A DNA stretch of 64,000 bases from Narthecium ossifragum (lineage: Eukaryota; Streptophyta; Magnoliopsida; Dioscoreales; Nartheciaceae). Positions 55,592-64,000 of this stretch are shown here, in pieces. Below the pieces are notes generated by a model that was not told where the DNA came from, made no database searches, and saw only the letters and a program-made list of their open reading frames with translations. Each line of letters begins with the position of its first letter. Within the stretch, counting starts at the first letter, position 1. The stretch covers positions 3,611,001-3,675,000 of the forward strand of contig OY986968.1 in NCBI GenBank assembly GCA_963920575.1. Direction: 5' to 3'. A program made the position numbers and the translations under genes.

Positions 55592-56227
55592 ATGAGCCCG
55601 TCGTCCAGAGAGATGATCAACGGCGCCCGCCCGGCGCCGCTGAAGATCCACAAGGACTCCCATGCCATCCACAAGACCTCCTCCTCCTCGTCCTCCTCGT
55701 GCGTCACCGCCGCCGCCAGCGCCGGCCAGCAGCAACCGCAGCAGACGCCCCACCAGCCGGTCATAATATACACCCACTCCCCCAAAATCATCCACACCAG
55801 CGCCCGCGACTTCATGGCGCTGGTGCAGAAGCTCACCAGCCTCTCGCGCTCCGAAGCCGACGCGGACCCCGACGGCCCCGCTCGCCAGACAGACACCGCC
55901 GCCGCCTGCGGCGCCATTGATAAGGTGATCGCGGTAGCCGATTTACAAGAGGCCGGGGAGTCCTCCGAAGAGGACCGCGGCTTCGGAGATATCCAGGTTA
56001 GCTGCACCTCCATGTCGCCGGTGGCCTTCGACCCGTCGCCAGTCAACTCGTTCGTGTCGGAGCCACCAATGTTCGCCGGCCCGAATGCCTCGGAATACTT
56101 CTGCTCACCGGGGTCGCTTTTCAGATGCCCGGAGACGTCGGTGTTCTCTCCGGGGATCCCCAACATCGGCGGTGGCTCCATCTCGCCGTCGTTCTTCGAC
56201 GTCATGAAGGCGATCCACGACTTTTGA
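55592..56227 (+). CDS. VQ-motif protein (MKS1/VQ8/VQ20-like), 211 aa
   Basis: A single uninterrupted frame. Residues 12-28 hold the ARPAPLKIHKDSHAIHK block. Residues 56-69 give the QPVIIYTHSPKIIH block. Residues 74-83 are the VQ motif, FMALVQKLTS (V78, Q79), ending in Ser where most members have Gly. A Ser run and a Gln/Pro-rich linker separate the blocks, and the C-terminal end is MKAIHDF. VQ proteins are nuclear partners of WRKY transcription factors; the MKS1 type is a MAP-kinase substrate in defence and growth signalling. The two N-terminal blocks are typical of the MKS1/VQ8/VQ20 subgroup. Several SP and TSP sites could be phosphorylated. The ATG is the first in a TATA-led, CT-rich leader. 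Long antisense frames are shadows of its GC-rich codons. Confidence 0.93.
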   Translation: MSPSSREMINGARPAPLKIHKDSHAIHKTSSSSSSSCVTAAASAGQQQPQQTPHQPVIIYTHSPKIIHTSARDFMALVQKLTSLSRSEADADPDGPARQTDTAAACGAIDKVIAVADLQEAGESSEEDRGFGDIQVSCTSMSPVAFDPSPVNSFVSEPPMFAGPNASEYFCSPGSLFRCPETSVFSPGIPNIGGGSISPSFFDVMKAIHDF

Positions 56228-57133
56228 TATTGATTTCCACGCTGTGGTTGCCGGATTCGTAGATGGGCGGTGGCGACAATGAATTAATTAATTAATTGAT
56301 TGATTTTGCTTCATTAATTTCTCTTCTCTAGTCGGAGCTCCGGCGGTGGTCGGCGGCGGAGCTAGCAAGATGTGTGAATAATAATGATTTAATTCGTTCA
56401 TTTAATCTTCTTCTTTTTTTTTAGTCACGGAGAAGAGGGATTGCAATCCTTTATGATTGCTAGTTGTTTAATTAATTGATTCACTCCTTCATAAATTCTT
56501 TTTTTTTTAATATCCATTGTATTCAATATTGCATGATTGATTGTTGTTAAATCCTTTCGATATTAATGTATCTAAATTCCCTAATAATCAAAGCGATCCT
56601 AATTTTTTAGTCGTTTAGAGCGGCCGGCCGTTTACACTGAATTGGATCGGTTGTTGTGCTAATGAACTAATTAATAATATATGTATACTTTAAATTAGTA
56701 ATATATATATATATGGGTCAGTGATAGTGGCCATGAAATTATTGTTAGAAGCTACATGATTAACTTTTGAGATTATTTTGTGGGCGGTCAGAGTTACACA
56801 TGGACATGCTTTTTATTTACCAAGAAGTCAATAATATATGAGCCTCTCTCTCTCTTATTTTTTCTCGTAAGTTTTTTTTATTAATTAAACCCGAAGGTTG
56901 GTTTTTTTGTTCATCTCTTATTTTTGCTCATAAGATTTTTTTTGATTAATTAAGTTCGAAGGCTGATATTTTTGCTCATAAGTTTCTCATTCTTCAACTT
57001 GACAAATAATTCCATCGAGCTAATCCAATGATTAGAGAGACAAATAATGAATAGCTGGTAACCGGTGGTCCTGTGATATGATATTAACCGACCTTATCAT
57101 ATCAACCTTACAAAACACTTCTGAGCTATTTCC
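56228..57133 (+). other. 3' flank of the VQ gene
   Basis: AT-rich with TTAATTAATTAATTGATTG near 56284 and AATAA-type strings (56375-56390) that could serve polyadenylation. TTTTTGCTCATAAG phrases are repeated between 56850 and 56990. No other gene seen. Confidence 0.45.
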
Positions 57134-57329
57134 GGGGCGTTTGGCACGAATCTATGGGATCCGGGACGTGCGGATTCCAATGATCGGGGATCCATGTGTT
57201 TGGCGTCGGCGCGGATCCCGATCGGATTCTATAAATTGAAATCCGTCCCGAGACGGATTTCAATTTTGACGTTCCGAAATTTTTTCAAGATGCCGCGGCC
57301 CGCGGATCCCGCGGTAGCCAAACGCATCC
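57134..57329. mobile_element. Short MITE-like element, 196 bp
   Basis: Ends are GGGGCGTTTGGC at the left and GCCAAACGCATCC at the right (inverted). Internal GGATCCATGTGTTTGGCG and GCGGATCCC phrases match the element at 28780-28980, so both belong to one family. Target duplication not clear. Confidence 0.6.
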
Positions 57330-57432
57330 TACATGTATTCACATATACGAAGTTTTTGTTAAGACATGGGCTTTAGCACTATACAAATGTGAGTCCATAA
57401 TGATGTGCAGTCCACGAATACAATCAAGAATT

Positions 57433-58009
57433 TGTTATAGATGTATCAAGGAAATAGGTAATCTCCTTACTTGCTTACTACTAATTTGTTAATTTATACT
57501 AGTTGTAAGTGGATGAAAGGAGAAAATAAGAAGAAGAGAGGATATGAGAAGAGGGACTCTAACACTTACTACTTACAAGAAGATAGAAAGGAGAGTAAAT
57601 AAAAGAAGCAATATGAGAATATAAGAGGAGCTCAACCTCATTCCTCTCTTCATTCGTTCACCCCATGCCTATTTATAAGCAAATGGGATGATATGAAAAC
57701 AAAGTATCATTGAATGCTTTGTCTCATATCTATAATACAATTTCTATCAAATAATCATTCATCAATAGTAGGCATGTGATCTCATTCACATGCACACAGT
57801 TTACAACACTTACCCTTGAATGACAAAAATATGCCTCGTTAAAAACCCAATGGGATAAAAACTTAGCGAAAGAAAGGAGTACACTATTCTTACTTAAAAA
57901 GGTATTAGACTATCAAGACTGGCTAGTTAAAACCTTACCAAGGAAAACCCAGTGGGAAAAACCTTAGCGAAGAAAAAAAAGTACAATTCCTGAATACCTT
58001 CTAAGATCA
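57433..58009 (-). mobile_element. 3' LTR of a Ty1/copia element (minus strand), about 577 bp
   Basis: The plus strand starts TGTTATAGATG and ends AAGATCA, just before CTCCCCCTCATG, which on the minus strand is a G-rich polypurine tract (58013-58024). It contains the phrase AAAACCCA.TGGGA.AAA twice. The left edge is inferred from TG...CA rules; the 5' LTR is outside the window. Confidence 0.6.
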
Positions 58010-58048
58010 TAACTCCCCCTCATGAAGAATAAAGCAAACTTCTGATGC

Positions 58049-58894
58049 TCAACATAAGGGATCCTTGAGACGACGCATTCCGATGTCATGCATTAGCTTT
58101 CTGAATGTTGTCATCGGTAGTGCCTTTGTAAATAGATCAGCCAAGTTATTGCTGGAGCGTATCTGCTGGATATCAATATCGCCGCTCTTCTGAAGCTCAT
58201 GCGTGTAGAAGAACTTTGGTGATATATGCTTGGTTCTGTCGCCTTTGATACAGCTTCCTCTAATTTGAGTAATGCACGCGGCGTTATCTTCATATAATAC
58301 CGTCAGGGTATTTTTGATTGAAGATAGTCCACAAGTGTCTTGAATATGTTGTATCATACTTATCAGCCAGATACACTCTCGACTTGCTTCATGAATAACA
58401 AGTATTTCAGCATGGTTGGAAGAGGTGACGGTTAGTGTCTGCTTCATAGATCTCCAAGATATAGCAGTGCCACCGTATAGGAAAATATAGCCTGTTTGTG
58501 ATTTGACCTTATGTGGATCAGAGAGATAACCATCATCTGTATAACCAACCAACTGTAGTCTCGAACTATTTGAAAAAAATAGTCCAAGATCTGTAGTTCC
58601 ACGGAGATAGCGCAATATGTGCTTGATCCCATTCCAATATCTTCGAGTTGGTGCAGAACTGTATCTTGCCAGTAGATTAACTGCAAAAGCTATATCAGGT
58701 CTTGTGCAATTTGCAAGATACATGAGAGCCCCTATTGCACACATATATGGTACTTCAGGACCAAGGAGTTCTTCACCATCCTCATGAGAGCAGAAAGGGT
58801 CTTTCTTCACGACAAGAGATCGGACAACCATTGGGGAACTCAATGGATGAGTTTTGTCCATATAAAATTGTCTCAGGACCTTTTCGTATAATTT
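58049..58894 (-). pseudogene. Copia RT C-terminus and RNase H
   Basis: Minus strand: MDKTHPLSSPMVVRSL, then ALMYLANCTRPDIAFAVNLLARYSS in shorter form, and the copia RNase H block with YEDNAACI, KHISPKFFYTHEL and NLADLFTKALP. The frame is open to a stop near the polypurine tract. A one-base deletion near 58870 separates it from the RT segment. Confidence 0.9.
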
Positions 58895-59285
58895 GATTGG
58901 TGGACCAATATTCCACTTGGAAAGTGCTCGATCTGCATGCTGAGATAAAATTTTGTCTTTTCAAGATCTTTCATTTCAAATTCCTTCTTTAAATAGTCAG
59001 ATGCCTTTGTCAGTTCTTCATGAGTCCTAATTAAGTTCAGGTCATCGACATATACTGCAATAATGGCAAATTCGGAATTTGATTTTTTGGTGAAGACACA
59101 TGGGCAAACTGGGTTGTTTATGTATCCCTCTTTCAGAAGGTATTCACTGAGCCTATTATACCACATCCGCCCAGATTGTTTTAACCCATATAGAGATCTC
59201 TGAAGCTTGATAGAATATAGATCCCGGGATTTATTTGCTTCAGGTAATTTAAGTCCTTCAGGGACTTTCATATAAATGCCACTAT
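58873..59285 (-). pseudogene. Copia reverse transcriptase core
   Basis: Minus strand: LYGLKQSGRMWYNRL, then the catalytic YVDD (AVYVDDLNLI). A one-base deletion at about 59286 breaks the frame from the upstream RT part, and another at 58870 from the downstream part. Confidence 0.9.
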
Positions 59286-60860
59286 CTAGTGACCATACAA
59301 GTATGCCGTGACTACGTCCCTTAGATGCATATCTAGTTTCTCTGAAACTGCTAAACCAATCAAGAATCGAAAGGTTATTGCATCCATTACATGAGAGTAC
59401 GTCTCCTCGTAGTCTATACCAGGTTTCTGTGAGAAACCTTGTGCCATAAGCCGCGCTTTGTATCGTACTATTTCACTTTTCTCATTTCGCTTGCACACAA
59501 ATACCCATTTGTATCCCACTGGTTTGACACCTTCTGGTGTCTGGACCACAGGTCCAAAAACATTTCGTTTTGTCAGTGAGTTTAATTCAGTTTGAATGGC
59601 TTCTTTCCACTTTGGCCAGTCGACTCTATGCCGACATTCTTCGACAGATTTTGGCTCAGGCTCTTCATTACTTCTAGTAATGTCAAGAGCAACTGCATAT
59701 GCAAATGAATTGTTGACAACAATTTCATTTCTGTTCCACCTTTTCTCAGTGTGCGCACAATTTATCGACATCTCATGATTTTCAGATATCTGTACCTCTC
59801 CTGGAGGTGCCTGAAGCTCTTCGGGAGGTGCTTGAACCTCTTCGGGGGATGTCTTTTCAGGGGTATCAGTCTTCTGGCCAGTTTGTCCTTGTACCCTTCT
59901 TTTTCTTGGGACCTTATCCTTGGCTCCAATAGGTCTCCCACGCTTCTGGCGTGCTTTAGACTCACATGCTTTATGATCTTCGGATTGTTCTTCAGGAACA
60001 TCAATCCGGGCTGGAGCATTTGCAGCTGGAATATGTGACTTTATCACTTGTTGTGAATCAGTAAATGCATCAGGCATTTGATTCGCAATTTTCTGCAAAT
60101 GTATAATCTTCTGAACTTCGAGTTCAGTTTGACTTGTTCTAGGATCAAGATGAGACAACGTCGAATTGTTCCATACAACTTCAATTTGAGTTTCTGGCTT
60201 CTTCTTGTCTCCCCTTAATGGTGAGAAAACTGACTCATCAATGTGACAGTCAGCAAAACGTGCTCTAAACAAATCCCATGTTAAAGGCTCTAGGTACCTA
60301 ATGATAGAAGGGGAGTCAAAACCAACATAAATACCAAGTCGGCGTTGAGGACCCATCTTGGTTCTCTGAGGTGGAGGAATTGGAACATAAACAACACATC
60401 CAAAAGTCCTTAAATGAGAAATATTTGGTTGCTGGCCAAAGACAAGTTGTACTGGTAAAAATTTATGATATACAGATGGTCTGACTCGGATCAAAGATGT
60501 TGCATGCAATACAGCATGTCCCCAAGCTGAGACAGGTAACTTGGATTTCATAAGCAATGGTCTAGCTATTAGTTGGATGCGTTTCATAAGTGATTCTGCT
60601 AGGTCATTCTGAGTATGTGTATGCGCAACATGGTGTTCTACATTTATCCCTATTGATACACAATAATCTAAAAATGGTTGAGATGTAAACTCACTAGCAT
60701 TGTCAAGACGAATTGTCTTGATGGGATAGTCTGGAAACTGGGCTCGTAACCGTATGATCTGAGCTAAAAGTTTAGTAAAAGCAATGTTACGAGTGGATAA
60801 AAGACATACATGTGACCATCTTGTGGATGCATCTATTAAGATCATGAAATATCAAAATGG
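59286..60860 (-). pseudogene. Copia integrase and RT N-terminus
   Basis: The catalytic residues are visible: Asp in ILIDASTRW, Asp in IRLDNASEF and Glu in DLAESLMKR. A long linker rich in Pro, Glu and Lys follows (EVQAPPEEL repeated), then the RT start (PVGYKWVFVCKRNE, VRYKARLMAQGFSQKPGIDYEETYS). The integrase start is preceded by a TGA where CGA is expected. Lineage within copia not decided. Confidence 0.88.
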
Positions 60861-61350
60861 TCTACTTGAAGGATGAATGGGCCCACATATATCACCTTAA
60901 ATTCGCTCCAAGAAATTTGGAGATTCAGAGGTGACCTTAGAAGGGAAGGTCTCACTATTAGCTTTCCTTGAGAGCAAGAAGCACATGAATATTCACTGGC
61001 TGAAAGAATCTTCTGGTTCTTAAGATTGTGCCCATGTGAATTCTCAATGATTCGACGTATCATCACCGATCCAGGGTGACCAAGTCGATCATGCCAAAGT
61101 ATAAAATCACTTGGATTAGTGCACTTCTGGTGCATCACAACATGTGATTCTATTTGTCTTATTTTCATATGGTATAGACCAGAAGAAAGGGCAGGAAGCT
61201 TTTCAAGTACATGCTTCTGGCATAAAATTGTAAGTGTGATGCATAAATACTCTATACCAGTTTCATTCGTCATTTTCATATGATACCCATTACGACGTAA
61301 ATCCTTAAAACTGAGTAGATTTCTTCTGGATTTAGTGGAGTATAATGCAT
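60861..61350 (-). pseudogene. Copia GAG-pre-integrase region and zinc finger
   Basis: Minus strand: LWHDRLGHPG (zinc-finger His) and CASCSQGK (Cys pair), then a one-base shift before the integrase core. The region is cut at 61350 by an LTR insertion; gag and protease lie beyond the window or are lost. Confidence 0.82.
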
Positions 61351-61641
61351 TGATAAAACTTGAAAAGTACACAAAACACCCTTGTAATTTGGCTTTGTTG
61401 GTCTCCAAGCAATGCGTCATTGACTACTTTTATCCGATTTCAGGTATAACAGACCCTACAAGGAGTTAGATCAACTTTGGAGCTAAAAGAAGCGTATTCT
61501 GGCAATTCTAGCAAGTTAGATCGATCCTCCTCTACTGGAGCGATCGATTCTACTCGCATAGCACGTGAACAAAGAACGAGTGTAAGGATCGATCAAACTC
61601 GACTAGACGGATCGATCCTTCACGGGACGTAGCATAACAAC
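61351..61641 (+). mobile_element. B-family LTR fragment inserted in the copia element
   Basis: TGATAAAACTTGAAAAGTACACAA and the next 290 bases follow the element B LTR start with scattered differences, including GATCGATC sites at 61510-61616. A chromovirus LTR cuts it at 61642. Confidence 0.85.
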
Positions 61642-64000
61642 TGTCGCGCCCCGGCCCAGGAAACCCACCCGGACCGGGACACGAGGGGGAAGATCCTACA
61701 TCTACTACGACCAACCGGCGGAAACAGATACAAGAATAAACAGAAGACAAAAGTAATCTAACCATTATCAAACCAAAACAGCATTTACAACAATATTTAC
61801 ATATAACCGGGTTATACAAAAAAAAACATCTTCTGAGGTTTCCGCAAAAGCACAGACGAAGCCGTCCTAGCCCTCAAACATGGTCGGCTGGCGACGAGCT
61901 GCCAAAGGACGAACACCAGGGGCCCACAGGAGAAGCGCTGGTACCCGCATCAGCAAACACCACAGTCAAGGTAGGAATGAGCAAAAAGCTCAGTAGGATT
62001 CTACTCTACGACGCACACAAGGAAGGGTGACTCCAACCGTACTAACTCTGTGCAAAGTGCTAAGGCTTGTCAAGGACCCCATAAATCCCGTCAATAACCC
62101 GAAGGGTACCTGTCCAAAGTACGTCCCTCCGACGGCCGCTGTTCAGGGGTAGACTACCTCCGACAATCCCTGACACAGGGTGGACAATGACGCTACCCGT
62201 AGGACACCCCTCTCCAAGCGGGATCTCCACACTTGACGGAAAAACCGTGGTTACGACAACCATCTCTCAGCACTCAAAGCACAGAGCCATTACAACCCCT
62301 AAACTCCAAGTCAAAGGCTAAGTCCAAACCGGGAACCCACCCGACTCATCGTTACCCCCCCTCAGGGTCCCTACCCATGCAAACCTCTCCCGTCTCAACA
62401 GGGAGGACCTCAGCCCATGTAGGACACCCATAACGGGGTAACGCTAACCACAACGTAGCATTTGACTCTGGAGTACTAGGGACAACCCCAAACTCACGCC
62501 TCAGCCTAACATGCCTCTAATGCACCGGAAAGCAAGACAATAATGAAATAATAGAATAAACAGGCAGATAATAAAGCAGTAAAGCATATAAATAAAACAG
62601 TAAAGCATGCAACAAACAAGACAGTATAAGCAAAACATTAATAATAATATAAACAAACATCACTAACATGCCATTCCCTGTTGCCCTCAGATACTGTTCC
62701 TGGGAAACCCTGAATCGATCCGAATGTACCCATGGATCGATCCGACATCCCTCAATGAACAGACCATCTTGGTACAACCTAGATCGATCCAACATACCCA
62801 TGGATCGATCCTAGCTGAAGTCGGATCGATCCGAATTGCATGGATCGATCCCAACACAGAATGCCCAAGAACAACAACAATATTCTCTACACAGCAGCTG
62901 TTTGATCCGTCGATCCGACGTCCAACCGACCTCTGATTTGGGATCCAAGCTAGGCTCCAGTAGAGCTATAAGCATGGATCAACATATCCAAAATCCAGAT
63001 TCATCCAACGGTTAGATTAACGGGAAAACACAATTCAAAACCACTAATTAAACTAACTTACCAGTTAATTACTGCACTGCAGCCCGCCAGAAATTAATTC
63101 ACAAAAATTCGTAGAAAAATCGGAAAAATGCGAAATAAGATGCAATGGAGAGCTAACTCATAGATATACAACTCTTGTATTCAACAAAACCCAAGATCAT
63201 GCTCGTACAAGCCGAAAATCTCACCGCAAGCCGGCTGTTCTTCATGAACAGCAGAAAACCGGAAAATCCGCGATTAATCATGCATAAATCATACTCAAAA
63301 CTCATCCAAAGATCATGAAATTTAAAACAGAAACTCTACTAGGCAAGATGCATCTAAATACAAGAAGATCAACAGATCCAACGGTTAGATTTGGAGAAAC
63401 CCATTAAAGAGTGCATGTGGGTAGAACACCTACCGAACAGCTAAACCTTGGATGATTGCTTGCTAAACAGCTGCTAACCCAGCTACTAAACCACGTCCAA
63501 GATCGTCCTCACGTCGCCACGATTCCAACGAGCCTTCAAGCTCCCAAAATGGTGGCCGGAGGAGGGAGAACGACGAAGGAGAGCGGGCTGCCGGAAGGAA
63601 AAACAGAGCAAGCTCTGCTTGCGGGAAGAAGAACCAGCAAGGGAGAAGAAGGGAAGAGAAGAGAAGGGAAAGAGGGGAAGTAAAGAGGAAGGACGAGTAG
63701 GGGAAGGCCGAGAATGCCGGGGAAAAGGAGGTGAGGCCATCCCCTCGCTGACAAAGGGAGTGACGGCCACGACGGCCGTCCTCGCGGAGGAAAACAGGAC
63801 CGACTCAAATATGAGTCCGATCGATCGCTCCTAATAGCGATCGATCGCTCACGGGCCGCCAGCTGTCCCAAAGCAAGCTTCTGCGCGCCCGAGCTGGGAT
63901 CTTCCGATCCCGGGTCCACCTAGCCATTCTATTCAAACACATACACCAAACAAGGCCTGTGTGTGCACACGAGTGTGAAACAAACCAACAAGGTGCAATT
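61642..64000 (-). mobile_element. Chromovirus-type LTR running off the window
   Basis: Starts TGTCGCGCCCCGGCCC, as at 37025. Landmarks in order: GTAGGACACCC...GGGGTAACG (62419-62445), GATCGATC pairs (62705-62850), TTCGTAGAAAAATCGGAAAAAT (63108), GCCGGCTGTTCTTCATGAACAG (63230), TAGAACACCTACCG, the GA-rich block (63560-63720) and GATCGATC at 63819-63850. About 170 bases of the end are beyond the window. The preceding ACAAC (61637-61641) should be the target duplication. Confidence 0.83.

Noticed and set aside
55585..56205. 206-residue antisense ORF
   Set aside because: It is the shadow of the VQ coding frame in GC-rich DNA, with no motif of its own.

Overview
The window is plant nuclear DNA, built mostly of nested LTR retrotransposons. 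Athila-type Ty3/gypsy pol proteins, primer sites matching plant tRNA-Asp(GTC), a plant VQ-motif gene and a fragment of a plant F-box/MYND gene all say flowering plant. The GC-rich, apparently intronless VQ gene is compatible with a monocot, but I cannot name the species. I see no prokaryotic gene and no rRNA or confident tRNA gene.

Layout. 1-10314: 3' part of Athila-type element A on the plus strand (end of gag, protease, RT, RNase H, integrase, 3' spacer, 3' LTR). A solo LTR of another family sits in its integrase, and a fragment of a third LTR family sits in its 3' LTR. 10315-28080: a plus-strand chromovirus-type LTR, split by a 16.2-kb composite bounded by the 5-bp target duplication CATGG (11276-11280 and 27501-27505). 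The composite holds a minus-strand element D (LTRs 11281-12435 and 25696-27500, gag between) and a plus-strand tandem array LTR, element C, LTR, element E, LTR. A 200-N gap sits where two LTRs meet head to head. 28081-30966: a MITE cluster, unassigned AT-rich DNA and old chromovirus LTR ends. 31015-51790: full-length Athila-type element B with both LTRs, tRNA-Asp primer site, gag, protease, RT, partial RNase H, partial integrase, two extra ORFs and polypurine tracts. A decayed minus-strand chromovirus (37025-43518) replaces part of its RNase H and integrase. 51796-55110: a gene fragment broken by element B, DNA-transposon-like debris, chained tandem duplications and an F-box/MYND pseudogene. 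55592-56227: the only intact-looking host gene, encoding a 211-residue VQ-motif protein. 57433-61350: a decayed minus-strand Ty1/copia element, cut by an LTR fragment of the B family (61351-61641), itself cut by a chromovirus LTR that runs off the window (61642-64000).

How it works together. No complete autonomous element is present: every pol has stops, frameshifts, deletions or insertions. The noncoding parts are better conserved than the proteins. Families share clusters of GATCGATC sites upstream of TATA boxes, a 19-codon upstream ORF in the LTR leader, a stem-loop just after integrase, an AGTAACCGGG module and a doubled polypurine tract. Element B carries GATCGATC blocks in front of its two extra ORFs as well. 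Its LTRs are similar, yet it holds a far more decayed chromovirus, which suggests it may have been copied with that load as a defective passenger. All calls rest on reading by eye; no alignment or database search was run.
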